DNA from: Micromonospora eburnea
GTDB taxonomy: Bacteria; Actinomycetota; Actinomycetes; Mycobacteriales; Micromonosporaceae
Reading direction: 5' to 3'
Assembly (NCBI RefSeq): GCF_900090225.1
Contig: NZ_FMHY01000002.1
Span: 1,426,001-1,490,000, forward strand
DNA: 64,000 nucleotides
Below are positions 23,248-32,147 of the stretch, piece after piece. The translations under genes were made by a program, and so were the position numbers. The first letter of the stretch is position 1. Each line of letters starts with the position of its first letter. A model generated the notes under the pieces. That model ran no database searches and was not told where the DNA came from. It saw only the letters and a list, made by a program, of their open reading frames with translations.

Positions 23248-26200
23248 ATGATCTTGTCCCGCATCGCCAGATGGCGAGCCGCCGCCGCGGCGGCCGGTGC
23301 CGTCCTGGTTTCGACCCTGCTCCAGCCCGGACCGGCAACCGCCGATCCGGCCGCCGGTCCGCAACGCACCATGATCGTCGAGTTCAGCGCCGCGCCGACG
23401 ATCGCGGCGGCGCCCCGCCACGGCTCCCTGGACGCCCAGGCGGGCGACCGGCTCCGCCAGGCCCGCGAGGCGGTCAGCGGTGCGGAGCGCGGCGTGACCG
23501 AAGCTGCCCGGCGTGTCCACATCAAACTCGACCACCGCCGGTCGTACCACGTCCTGCTGCCCGGCATGGCGGTGCGGGTGCCGGCCAACCAGGTCGACGC
23601 GTTGCGCCGGCTGCCCGGGGTCAAGGCGGTGCACGACGTCACGAGGTTCCACGTACGCACCGTCGACAGCGTGCCGCTCATCGGCGCGCCGGAGGTGTGG
23701 CGGCGCACCGACCCGGCCGGGCGCCCGGCACGCGGGCACGGCGTCACCGTCGCGGTCATCGACACCGGGGTGGACTACCGGCACCCGGCCCTGGGCGGCG
23801 GGTTCGGCCCCGGCCACCGGGTCGTCGGTGGCTACGACTTCGCCAACGACGACACCGACCCGATGGACGACAACGGGCACGGTACGCACGTGGCGGGCAT
23901 CATCGCGGGCACCGGCGCCGGCGGCGACATGGCCGTGACCGGGGTCGCGCCGGACGCCACGCTGACCGCGTACAAGGTGCTCAACGAGTACGGGTGGGGC
24001 GACACCGAGGACATCATCGCGGCCCTGGAGGCGGCGGTGGACCCCGCCAACCCGTACCGGGCGGATGTGGTCAACATGAGCCTGGGCGCGACCGGCGACG
24101 GCACCGATCCGGTCGGGCTGGCGGCGACACGTGCCGTCCGGGCGGGCGTGGTGGTGGTCGCCGCGGCCGGCAACGACGGGCCGGGTGAGCGGACCGTGGA
24201 CACCCCGGCCGCCGCCGACGGCGTCCTCGCGGTCGGCGCCTCGACCAGCGGGCTGCGCCTGCCGACGCTGGACCTGGCGAGCCCGCGCAAGGAGCGGGTG
24301 CAGACCTACCGCAGCGAGGTCTCGGCGAACCCGCCGGTCCGGCCGGTCAAGGCGGACCTGATCGACATCGGCGAGGGCGCTCCGGCCGACTACGCGCGCG
24401 CCGGCGACGTACGGGGGAAGGCGCTGCTGATGGCCCGCCCGCCGTACCACAGCCCCTTCGACGACCTGGACCGGTACGTCGAGGCGGAACGCCGGGGCGC
24501 GCTCGCGGTCATCGGGTACGGCGGGGTGCCGGGTCCGTCCGCCGCGGCCGGCGAGCTGGCCGTCGAGGCGTCGACCACCCTCGGCACCGGCAACGACGCT
24601 CGGCTCGACCGGCTCGTGGTGCTCGACGTCGGGGACGAGGGCCAGTACCAGCAGCTACGTACCCTGTTGGACGCCGGCCGGGTCCGGGTGACCGTCTCGG
24701 GAGAGGACGCGACCGACCGGATCGCCAGCTTCTCCTCGCGCGGCCCCGATCCGCGCTGGCGGCTGAAGCCGGAGATCGTCGCCCCGGGCGTGGAGATCCT
24801 CTCCTCGGTGCCCACCGCGCTCTGGGAGCCGGGCGTCTACCGGTTCAGCGGCACCAGCATGGCGGCGCCGCACGTCGCCGGTGCGGCGGCGCTGCTGCGC
24901 CAGCTCTGGCCGGACGCGTCCGCCGAGCGGATCACCGCGGCGCTGATCGGATCGGCCACGGCGGTGCCGGACGCGGGCCCGGGCGTGGCCGGCGCCGGTC
25001 GGCTGAACATCCCGGCCGCCCTCTCCGCCACCGTGACCGCCGATCCGCCCGCGCTGTCGTTCGGCCTGGCCGACATGTCGCCCGGCGGCGTCCAGGCGGC
25101 CGACACGGTGACCCTGCGTAACGACGGTGACCGGCCGGCGCGGCTGCGGCTGGGCATCGTTCCCGGTCCGGGCAGTCCGGGCCAGGTCCGTGTCGAGCCC
25201 GCCCAGGTCACCGTCCCGGCCGGCGGTTCGGCGAGCGTGACCGTACGGGTCACCGCCGACGCGCCGGAGCAGGGCAGCGGCGACGTCACCGGCTGGTTGA
25301 CCGTGGACGCGCCGAACAAGAGCAGCGACCTGCGGGTGCCGTACCTGCTCCCGATCCGTACGCCCCAGATGTACGTCAGCCCCGATCCGAGTGACGGGCA
25401 CAGTGAGCTGTTCCTGTACACGCTGGAGCCGGCCGCCGCCCCGCCCACCGTGGTGCTGCGTTCGCCGAACGGGCACGAGACCACGGTGACCGTCCGGAAC
25501 GACCACGATCTGTGGTGGCGCGCGCCGGTCTCCGCCGAGGCGCCCGGCGTGCACACCCTGACCGCCACGGTGCAGACGGTGGCGGGGCCGAGGCTGATCG
25601 GACGTACCTCGTTCGAGGTGGCCGACCCGTCGGGCAGCGGACGCTGGGAGCTGATCGGGCCGCACTCGACGGGCGGGCAGCTCGCCACCACGCCCGCGGA
25701 CCCGAACCGGCTCGCGGTCGCCGTGTCGTCGGACGAGGCGGGGGTGTGGCTGACCACCGATCGGGCCCGCACCTGGCGGTACGCGCGGATCACCCCGGTC
25801 GCCGGCGGCGATCCGACCGTGCTGATCGACCCGAAGCGGCCCGACCGGATGTGGGCGGCGGTGAACAGCGCCTTCGACCCCAGCTACCAGGGCAAGGTGT
25901 TGCGCACCGACGACGCCGGCCGCACCTGGCGTACCCTGCCCTTCCCGGACACCAGGATCGATGCGTTCGCCCAGGATCCGTCCGGCGCCGTGCTGGCCGC
26001 GTTGACCGGGGCGACCGCGTGGACCAGCCGGGACGGCGGCCAGACGTGGGCGTCGACCGCCGCGCCGTGGACGGGCGGGGTCAGCGGCGTCGCCTTCGCC
26101 GGAGACGACCTGTACGTGGCCGCCGAAAACGGTGTGTGGCGGTGGGTCGTCGGATCGTCCGGCGCCCCGACCCTGGTACGCCCCGCCAGCGACTACTTCA

Positions 26201-27456
26201 CCGCGCCCCGCGACGTGGCGGTCGCCGGTGACACGGTCGCCGTCGCCCAGCGGGACAACACCATCTGGGGCACCACCGACGGCGGGCAGACCTGGCAGCA
26301 CCTGCTGACGATCGACGACTGGTTCTCCGCGCTCAGCGGCGTCGGCGACACGCTGCTGGTCGACGCGTTCTCGCAGACGCAGCTCAGCCGGGACCGGGGC
26401 CGGACCTGGACCGAGGTCAAGGAGCCGGTGGACGGGATCACCTTCGACCTGGCGCAGTGGCCCGGCGACGAGAAGACCCTGCTGTTCGGGATGGAAGGCG
26501 GCGTCTACGCCACCGGCGACGCGAGGAACTACGAGCGGGTCGGCGTACCCGGGCAGTCCGCGGACCGGATGGTGCTGGCCGGCGACAAACTGCTGGTGGG
26601 CACCCCCGCCGACGTGTACCGCACCACGCTGCCCGGCGACCCGGGCCGGCTGGAGTGGGGCGCCTCCGGGGGCGAGAGCCGGATCGGCCAGTCGGTACGC
26701 GGGCTGGCGGTGTCGCCGACCGATCCGCGTACGGTCTGGAAGCTGTACCTGAACGGCTACCTCGGCACCCGGCTGACCCGCAGCGACGACGCCGGTGGCA
26801 CCTGGTCGGAGGTGCTCCTGAACGACCTCACCCCGCTGGGCCTGCTCGTGCACCCGGCCGATGCCCGGCAGATCGTCATCCCGTACTACGACATCGCCAG
26901 CTCGGGGCTGTTCGTCAGCCGGGACGGCGGCACCACGTGGAAGAAGATCGATCACGGCGCCCGCTACACGGCCATCGCGGGCGACCCGCGCGACCCGAAG
27001 CGGCTGTGGCTGGGCGACCGGGCGGGTCTGTGGCGTTCCGATGACGGCGGGGCCACCCGGGTGAAGGTGCTCGACGGGCCGGTCACCGCGCTGCACGTCG
27101 ACGGCAAGACCGTCGTCGCCGGTGGCGACCGGATCCGGGTCAGCACCGACCGTGGGCGGAACTTCGTCGACGCGCGCACGCTCGGCACCGGAGCCCACGG
27201 GCTGCCCGTCCGGGTGAGTCAGGTCACCGAGGCGGACGGCGTGCTCTACGCCGGCACCACCGGATACTCGGCGGCCGGCCTGCTCCAGGGCGGTCGAGGC
27301 GTGCTGCGCAGTGCGGACGGCGGCCGCACCTGGGTGAACATCGGTGCGGGTCTGCCCGATCCGTCGGTGCAGTCCGTGGTGGCCAGCCCGGACGGCCGGT
27401 GGCTGTTCGCCGGCACCCGGTCCGGCGGCGTCTACCGGCTGCCGATCGGTCGCTGA
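23248..27456 (+). CDS. Secreted subtilisin-like (S8) protease with BNR/Asp-box beta-propeller
   Basis: This 1402-residue protein has a signal peptide (Arg-rich start, AAAAAAGAVLVSTLL core, cleavage after GPATA). An I9-type propeptide region and then the S8 domain follow, with Asp172 in AVIDTGVDYRHP, His211 in DNGHGTHVAG and Ser537 in GTSMAAPHVAG. A PA-like insertion sits between His and Ser (about 350-480). After a beta-sandwich region, residues 800-1400 hold about ten Asp-box repeats such as TTDGGQTWQHL and SRDGGTTWKKI, predicting one or two propellers. ATG 23248 is chosen because the signal peptide starts there. The propeller may bind polymer substrate. Confidence 0.9.
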   Translation: MILSRIARWRAAAAAAGAVLVSTLLQPGPATADPAAGPQRTMIVEFSAAPTIAAAPRHGSLDAQAGDRLRQAREAVSGAERGVTEAARRVHIKLDHRRSYHVLLPGMAVRVPANQVDALRRLPGVKAVHDVTRFHVRTVDSVPLIGAPEVWRRTDPAGRPARGHGVTVAVIDTGVDYRHPALGGGFGPGHRVVGGYDFANDDTDPMDDNGHGTHVAGIIAGTGAGGDMAVTGVAPDATLTAYKVLNEYGWGDTEDIIAALEAAVDPANPYRADVVNMSLGATGDGTDPVGLAATRAVRAGVVVVAAAGNDGPGERTVDTPAAADGVLAVGASTSGLRLPTLDLASPRKERVQTYRSEVSANPPVRPVKADLIDIGEGAPADYARAGDVRGKALLMARPPYHSPFDDLDRYVEAERRGALAVIGYGGVPGPSAAAGELAVEASTTLGTGNDARLDRLVVLDVGDEGQYQQLRTLLDAGRVRVTVSGEDATDRIASFSSRGPDPRWRLKPEIVAPGVEILSSVPTALWEPGVYRFSGTSMAAPHVAGAAALLRQLWPDASAERITAALIGSATAVPDAGPGVAGAGRLNIPAALSATVTADPPALSFGLADMSPGGVQAADTVTLRNDGDRPARLRLGIVPGPGSPGQVRVEPAQVTVPAGGSASVTVRVTADAPEQGSGDVTGWLTVDAPNKSSDLRVPYLLPIRTPQMYVSPDPSDGHSELFLYTLEPAAAPPTVVLRSPNGHETTVTVRNDHDLWWRAPVSAEAPGVHTLTATVQTVAGPRLIGRTSFEVADPSGSGRWELIGPHSTGGQLATTPADPNRLAVAVSSDEAGVWLTTDRARTWRYARITPVAGGDPTVLIDPKRPDRMWAAVNSAFDPSYQGKVLRTDDAGRTWRTLPFPDTRIDAFAQDPSGAVLAALTGATAWTSRDGGQTWASTAAPWTGGVSGVAFAGDDLYVAAENGVWRWVVGSSGAPTLVRPASDYFTAPRDVAVAGDTVAVAQRDNTIWGTTDGGQTWQHLLTIDDWFSALSGVGDTLLVDAFSQTQLSRDRGRTWTEVKEPVDGITFDLAQWPGDEKTLLFGMEGGVYATGDARNYERVGVPGQSADRMVLAGDKLLVGTPADVYRTTLPGDPGRLEWGASGGESRIGQSVRGLAVSPTDPRTVWKLYLNGYLGTRLTRSDDAGGTWSEVLLNDLTPLGLLVHPADARQIVIPYYDIASSGLFVSRDGGTTWKKIDHGARYTAIAGDPRDPKRLWLGDRAGLWRSDDGGATRVKVLDGPVTALHVDGKTVVAGGDRIRVSTDRGRNFVDARTLGTGAHGLPVRVSQVTEADGVLYAGTTGYSAAGLLQGGRGVLRSADGGRTWVNIGAGLPDPSVQSVVASPDGRWLFAGTRSGGVYRLPIGR

Positions 27457-27460
27457 CGGC

Positions 27461-27501
27461 GGGCGGGGTCCGCGGCTCCATGGGGGCCGCGGACCCCGCC
27501 C
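27461..27501. terminator. Bidirectional terminator, 16-bp perfect stem
   Basis: GGGCGGGGTCCGCGGC (27461-27476) pairs fully with GCCGCGGACCCCGCCC (27486-27501) across a nine-base loop. It separates the convergent protease and ABC permease genes. Confidence 0.8.
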
Positions 27502-27527
27502 ACCCGATCCGCCCACATCGGGTCGGC

Positions 27528-30212
27528 TCAGTCCAGCCGGCGCTCGATCGGGAGCCGGGACCGGGTGAGCAGCCCCGCGCCGAGCATGGCCACCAGCGGG
27601 ACCACCACCAGCACGGCGAGGGTCAGGCCGGGCACCACCAGCGGGTACGGGTCCTGGGCCGGCCACGACTGCGTGTACCGGCGGTTCAGGGCGGTCAGGA
27701 TGATGGCCGCCGAGCCGAGGCCGGCCACGATGCCGAGCACCGAGCCGAGCCCGGCGATCACCCCGGCCTGGCAGAGCGAGAGCACCCGGCGTACCCGGGG
27801 GTCGGCGCCGACCGCGGCCAGGGTGGACAGATCCCGGCGGCCCTCGGCGGCGGCGAGGCCGGTGGCCACCCCGGCCGCGCCCACGGTGATCACACCGGAG
27901 GCGCCCGCCAGCAGGAGCAGCAGGGGCCGCTGGTCCCCGCCCGGCGGCCCGTCGTCCAACAGCACCGACAGCTGGGCCGAGGACATCTCGGTGATGAGCC
28001 GCTTGTGCTGCTCGGCGGTGGGCGGGTCCGGCGTGTCGACGACGTAGCCGAACTGCTCGCCGACGAGGCCGAGCGCGGCCGCCGCCGACGGGGAGAGGAC
28101 GAGCCGGTCGACGGGGAGCCCGCCGCGCAGCGCGTAACCGGGCAGCGTGGCGCTGGCCGCCGAGCCGTCGTCGCTGTGGGTGACGGTGATCGTCACTCGA
28201 CCGTCCACCACCTGGCGCGGGTCGGTGACCACCACCCCACCCGCCCGAAGCACCCGGGTCGCGGCGGCGACCTCCTCCGCCGGCGCGCCGGTGATCCCGG
28301 GCAACGCCGCGCCGTCGTCCACGAGCGGGGGCAGATAGATGCTGGTCGGATCGCGGAACGGCCGTACGCAGCGCGGGTCGGCCCGGGCGGCGGCAGCGGT
28401 CGCCTCCCCCGGTGCGTACGGGCAGCGCCGCTCGGGCGGCAGCACGACGGTCGCCCCGCAGTAGTCGTGCGGGGATGCGGGCCGTGCGCAGCCCGAGCTG
28501 GTGAGCGGGACGACCGCGGTGACCGGCAGCACGGCCCGGATCCGCTGCGCGATCTCGTCGGCCGACGGCTGGGGGCGGCCTTCCGGCTCGCCGAGGTGCA
28601 TCAGCAGGAGCTGACCCGGCGGGAGGCCCGGCTGCCACTGCGCGCGCTGCCGGGCGTCGTCGCTGGCCAGGTAGACACCGATGGCCACGCTGCCGGCGAC
28701 CGCCGCCATCACGGCGGAGATGGCCGGCGCGGCCGAGGAACGGTTGCGGCTGGCGTCGCGCAGCGCGAGCCGGGGCGCCAGCGGCAGCACCCGCCCCGCC
28801 CGGGCGAGCAGCCCGATCAGCGTCGGGGTGCAGAAGACCAGGCCCAACTCGCCGAGGACCAGCCCGGCCAGGACGGCGGTCAGGCTGGCCCGGGTGGCAC
28901 CCAGCGCGGCGAGGGCGGCGCCGGCCCCGGTGAACAGCACCCCGAGCACCAGCCAGCGGCGGCGGTGCTTTGGCGGGTTGCGTCGACCGGCGAGGCTGGC
29001 CACCACGTCCTGCCGGGCGGCGGTCCATGCCGGGGCCAGCGCGGCGAGCAGCCCGGCCAGCACCGCCACCGCGGCGATCGCGGCCAGGGCGGCCGGGAAG
29101 ACCCGGTACCCGCCGAGGCGGGAGTGCACCAGGTAGTGCTCGACGAGCGGCCGGCCGGCGAACGCCGCGCCGACCCCGAGCAGCAGCCCGAGCGCCGCCC
29201 CGCCGGCCCCCAGCACCACCCCGTCGGCGAGCACGATCCGGCGCAGGTGCCCGGCGTCCCCGCCGGCGACCGCCACCAGGGCGAGTTCCCGGCGCCGCCG
29301 GCGTACGCCGACCGCGAACGCCGGGCCGACCAGCAGCACCACCTCCAGCAGGCCGAGCCCGCCGATCAGCAGCACGTTGCCGGCCTTCTCCGGGTCGGGC
29401 AGCCCCGGGCCGGCGGTGATCTCCTCCCGACCGGGCATCGGGGCGCGGGTGGCCACCACGATCCCGTGCCCGTTGAGCCGGTCCACCAGCGCCCCGTCCA
29501 CCGGCCCGGGCACGTCCACCAGCCAGCTCTCCGCGGGCGGGGCGACCGGTCCGGGCACGTTCTCCGGGCGCAGCGCCACCACCTCGCCCAGGTTGTCCGG
29601 GAACTCCGCCACCCCGACCACCGTGTACGCCGCGCCGTCGACCGTGTGCACCGGTTCGCCGAGGCGTACGCCGAGCCGGCGCAGCGCGGGCGGGCTGACC
29701 GCGATCTCGTCGGGGGCGGCGGGCGGCCGGCCGGCGCGCAGCGCCGCGAGGGGACGGGTGAGCGGGTCGGTGAGGTCGATGGCCCGCGCGTCGAACGTGA
29801 CGAGGCGGTCGTCGATCCGTACCTGGAACTGAACCCAGCGGCGAAGCCGGGTGACCTTGCTGCCGGCGGGCAGCAGCGCGCGGAGCTCGTCGGCGGTCAC
29901 CGGGCGGGTCCGGGGCACCTGGTCGCCCTCGACCGGCCAGGAGTTGTCCCCCCACGCGTCCTGCTGGATCGCGCTCCCGTCCGTCCAGCGCAGCTCGGCG
30001 TCGGCCGCGCCGAGCCGGCGGTCCAGCTGCTCCGCCTGGCTGAGGTTTGCCATGTCCCAGGTCACGGCGATGAATCCCAGCGCCAGCACGGGCAGCGCGA
30101 TCATCGCCAGCACCAGCGCGGTACGCCCGCGCGCCCGGCGGGCCTCACGGTGGGCGATCCGCAACGCGGTCCGCCACGAGCCGAACGTGGCGGCCAGCCG
30201 GCCCCGGCTCAC
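27528..30212 (-). CDS. ABC transporter permease with two FtsX-like domains
   Basis: This 894-residue membrane protein starts with a helix (TALVLAMIALPVLALGFIAV), followed by a large extracellular MacB-type domain. A group of membrane segments lies at about 310-460 and a second FtsX domain at the C-terminus (about 760-890). This is the fused double-FtsX layout of peptide- or antibiotic-export systems. The GTG start overlaps the ATPase stop by four bases, so the pair form one exporter. The PadR regulator upstream probably controls both. Confidence 0.88.
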   Translation of the reverse strand: MSRGRLAATFGSWRTALRIAHREARRARGRTALVLAMIALPVLALGFIAVTWDMANLSQAEQLDRRLGAADAELRWTDGSAIQQDAWGDNSWPVEGDQVPRTRPVTADELRALLPAGSKVTRLRRWVQFQVRIDDRLVTFDARAIDLTDPLTRPLAALRAGRPPAAPDEIAVSPPALRRLGVRLGEPVHTVDGAAYTVVGVAEFPDNLGEVVALRPENVPGPVAPPAESWLVDVPGPVDGALVDRLNGHGIVVATRAPMPGREEITAGPGLPDPEKAGNVLLIGGLGLLEVVLLVGPAFAVGVRRRRRELALVAVAGGDAGHLRRIVLADGVVLGAGGAALGLLLGVGAAFAGRPLVEHYLVHSRLGGYRVFPAALAAIAAVAVLAGLLAALAPAWTAARQDVVASLAGRRNPPKHRRRWLVLGVLFTGAGAALAALGATRASLTAVLAGLVLGELGLVFCTPTLIGLLARAGRVLPLAPRLALRDASRNRSSAAPAISAVMAAVAGSVAIGVYLASDDARQRAQWQPGLPPGQLLLMHLGEPEGRPQPSADEIAQRIRAVLPVTAVVPLTSSGCARPASPHDYCGATVVLPPERRCPYAPGEATAAAARADPRCVRPFRDPTSIYLPPLVDDGAALPGITGAPAEEVAAATRVLRAGGVVVTDPRQVVDGRVTITVTHSDDGSAASATLPGYALRGGLPVDRLVLSPSAAAALGLVGEQFGYVVDTPDPPTAEQHKRLITEMSSAQLSVLLDDGPPGGDQRPLLLLLAGASGVITVGAAGVATGLAAAEGRRDLSTLAAVGADPRVRRVLSLCQAGVIAGLGSVLGIVAGLGSAAIILTALNRRYTQSWPAQDPYPLVVPGLTLAVLVVVPLVAMLGAGLLTRSRLPIERRLD

Positions 30213-30931
30213 CGCCCGCTACCGGCGAGCAGCTGCTCGACGCCGGGCAGCGGTGCCGTCGAGTCCACCAGCACCCCGTCCCGGAGGAACACCACCCGGT
30301 CGGCCCAGCCGGCGTGCCGCGCCTCGTGGGTGACCAGCACCCCCGCCGCGCCGGCGTCCACCCGGCGGCGCAGCAGGTGCAGCACCGCCTCGCCGGCCTG
30401 CGAGTCGAGTGCCCCGGTGGGTTCGTCGGCGAGGACCAACCGGCGCTCGCCGACCAGCGCCCGGGCGATCGCCACCCGCTGCTGCTGGCCGCCGGACATC
30501 TGGTCCGGGAACCGGTCGCCCAGCGCGGCCACCCCCACCTCGTCCAGCGCGGCCCGGGCCGCCCTGCGGGCCGTACGGACCCCGGCGCCGTCGAGTTCCA
30601 GGGGCAGGGCCACGTTCTCCAACGCGGTGAGGCTGCCGAGCAGATTCAGATCCTGGAAGACGTACCCGATCCGGCGGCGGCGCAGCCGGGCCAACTCGCG
30701 CGCGGTGAGCCCGCCGAACGACTCCCCTTCGACCAGCACCTCGCCCGCGCTGGGGCGGTCCAGTCCGCCAGCGAGCGCCAGCAGCGTCGACTTGCCGGAG
30801 CCCGACGGGCCCATCACCGCCACCAGCTCGCCGGCCCGGACGGTCAGGCTGACCCCGCGCAGCGCGTGCATGGCCGCCTCTCCGCCGCCGTGGGTGCGGT
30901 ACACGTCCCGCAGCTCCAGGACCTCACTCAC
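30209..30931 (-). CDS. ABC transporter ATP-binding protein (MacB/LolD type)
   Basis: This 240-residue ATPase has Walker A GPSGSGKST, Q-loop GYVFQDLNLL, signature MSGGQQQRVAIAR, Walker B RRLVLADEPTGALD and the H-loop VTHEARHA. It belongs to the group that works with FtsX-like permeases. GTG 30931 overlaps the stop of the last repeat micro-ORF (GTGA), and GAAGGTG lies just upstream inside the repeat as a ribosome site. Confidence 0.95.
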   Translation of the reverse strand: MSEVLELRDVYRTHGGGEAAMHALRGVSLTVRAGELVAVMGPSGSGKSTLLALAGGLDRPSAGEVLVEGESFGGLTARELARLRRRRIGYVFQDLNLLGSLTALENVALPLELDGAGVRTARRAARAALDEVGVAALGDRFPDQMSGGQQQRVAIARALVGERRLVLADEPTGALDSQAGEAVLHLLRRRVDAGAAGVLVTHEARHAGWADRVVFLRDGVLVDSTAPLPGVEQLLAGSGR

Positions 30932-30990
30932 GGTGCCACCTTCGTTCGCGGCTGCGGGGCTCGCAGGATCGGCTCACTCCTCGCGCTCAC
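30928..30990 (-). CDS. Possible 20-codon micro-ORF, repeat unit 2
   Basis: GTG 30990 opens the ORF, and TGA 30930-30928 overlaps the ATPase GTG. The peptide equals that of unit 1 except for one residue near the end (KVAP). GAAGGTG five bases before the GTG, inside unit 1, is a credible ribosome site. Confidence 0.3.
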   Translation of the reverse strand: MSARSEPILRAPQPRTKVAP

Positions 30991-31049
30991 GGTGTCACCT
31001 TCGTTCGCGGCTGCGGGGCTCGCAGGATCGGCTCACTCCTCGCGCTCAC
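30932..31049 (-). repeat. Tandem 59-bp coupling repeat, two units
   Basis: Read on the minus strand, unit 1 is 31049-30991 and unit 2 is 30990-30932. The two differ by only one base. They share the start GTGAGCGCGAGGAGTGAGCC with the pair at 20639-20757 and lie in the same orientation relative to their genes, between the padR-like and ATPase genes. Confidence 0.92.
30987..31049 (-). CDS. Possible 20-codon micro-ORF, repeat unit 1
   Basis: GTG 31049 overlaps the padR-like stop (GTGA), and the ORF ends at a TGA that overlaps the GTG of unit 2. The peptide is VSARSEPILRAPQPRTKVTP. It may serve only to pass ribosomes along the mRNA. Confidence 0.3.
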   Translation of the reverse strand: MSARSEPILRAPQPRTKVTP

Positions 31050-31627
31050 CGGCGGGCCTCCTCGTCGGCCCGGTCCACCGCCTCGGTGTGCAGTGGCGGC
31101 CGGGTCGGGGTGGGGCGGTAGCGGACCAGGCTGGTCTCGCAGTGGTCGAGCCAGCGGATCTCCGCCTCGGCCTGGAAGATCATCGCGTCCAGCACCAGGC
31201 GCCAGGGCAGATCCTCCGGCTTGTCGCTGGCGTACTTCAACCGGGTCAACTCCTGCAACCCGCGCATGGTCGCGCTGCGCTGGGTCTGCACCACCGCGCG
31301 GACGTCCACCCCGGGGGTGGTGAGTGCCAGGGCCAGCTTGATCGACAGCTCGTCCCGGGGCCGGTCGGCGTGGCTGATCGGGGTGGCGAACCAGAGGGTC
31401 AGGTCCGCCCGCCCGGCGTCGGTGATCTCGTACGGCCGCTGCCCGCCGTCGCTCTCCGGCAGCGAGCGGACCAGGCCGTCGCGTTCCAGGCGGGCGAGGG
31501 TGGTGTAGACCTGCCCGATGTTCAGCGGCCAGGTCGAGCCGGTCGACTCCTCGAACGCGGCGCGCAGTTGGTAGCCGTACATCTGGCCGCGTTCGAGCAG
31601 CGCGAGCAGGCCGTGACGGATGGACAT
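31046..31627 (-). CDS. PadR-family transcriptional regulator
   Basis: This 193-residue protein has a winged helix at about 3-85 (HGLLALLERGQMYGYQLRAA, WPLNIGQVYTTLARLERDGL) and a C-terminal helical dimer domain with IFQAEAEIRWLDHCE. PadR proteins are autoregulated repressors of exporters, which fits the ABC genes downstream. ATG 31627 is chosen: CATACT stands seven bases upstream and a palindromic operator lies just beyond it. The earlier in-frame ATG would lie inside the operator. Confidence 0.9.
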   Translation of the reverse strand: MSIRHGLLALLERGQMYGYQLRAAFEESTGSTWPLNIGQVYTTLARLERDGLVRSLPESDGGQRPYEITDAGRADLTLWFATPISHADRPRDELSIKLALALTTPGVDVRAVVQTQRSATMRGLQELTRLKYASDKPEDLPWRLVLDAMIFQAEAEIRWLDHCETSLVRYRPTPTRPPLHTEAVDRADEEARR

Positions 31628-31634
31628 GGCGAGG

Positions 31635-31654
31635 AGTATGCATACCTGGTATGC
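31635..31654 (-). promoter_or_regulatory. PadR operator and leaderless promoter
   Basis: GCATACCTGGTATGC (31640-31654) is a perfect 7+1+7 palindrome. On the minus strand the -10 box CATACT (31640-31635) begins at its last base and is seven bases before ATG 31627. A repressor bound here would occlude the promoter, giving autoregulation. Confidence 0.65.
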
Positions 31655-31697
31655 GGGCCGCAACCGGAGTGCTGCGCCGAGTGATCGAGACCTCGGC

Positions 31698-32147
31698 TCA
31701 GGTCGGCCGGCCGGGGAACGGAACGGTGGCCGGGGCCACCTTGGCGGTGCGCCGCCAGCGGGTGGCGCGTACCGCGCAGTCGGTCAGCGCCGCCAGGGCC
31801 CGGTTCCGGTCGGCCCCGGTGGTGTGCGGCAGGGCCGCCCGCCAGTGGCCGGCCGTCCGTTCCTCGATCTCCACCGCCAGCTTGAGCGCGCTCGCCTTGT
31901 CGGTCACCGGGTACGGCAGCGCGTATCCGGCCTGGTCGGCGGGGACCTGGGCGCCGCCCTCGCTCAACTGGAGGATGAGGGTGTCCCGTCGGGTCCGGTG
32001 GGCCGCCTCGGCGGAACGGGCGGCGGTGCGGGCCGCGTCGGCGAGGTGCACCCCGATCACCCCGTACGCCCAGATCGCGGCGTACTCGGCGGCGAGCGCC
32101 TCGGCCAGCGCCTGGGCCGGCCCGGTCGGTGCGGTACGGGGGGTCAC
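31698..32147 (-). CDS. DUF4439 ferritin-like protein
   Basis: This 149-residue all-helical protein has LAAEYAAIWAYGVIGVHLAD and RRDTLILQLSE, then LKLAVEIEERTAGHWRAAL. The spaced Glu/His residues are typical of the DUF4439 ferritin-like fold. GTG 32147 overlaps the stop of the lipoprotein gene (GTGA). Role unknown; metal or redox chemistry is possible but not shown. Confidence 0.75.
   Translation of the reverse strand: MTPRTAPTGPAQALAEALAAEYAAIWAYGVIGVHLADAARTAARSAEAAHRTRRDTLILQLSEGGAQVPADQAGYALPYPVTDKASALKLAVEIEERTAGHWRAALPHTTGADRNRALAALTDCAVRATRWRRTAKVAPATVPFPGRPT

Noticed and set aside
24655..29955. Very long minus-strand open frame (1766 codons) across the protease and ABC permease genes
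   Set aside because: It is Arg/Pro/Gly/Ala-rich without any domain and runs antisense or out of frame to two clear genes. Long shadow frames are expected in high-GC DNA.
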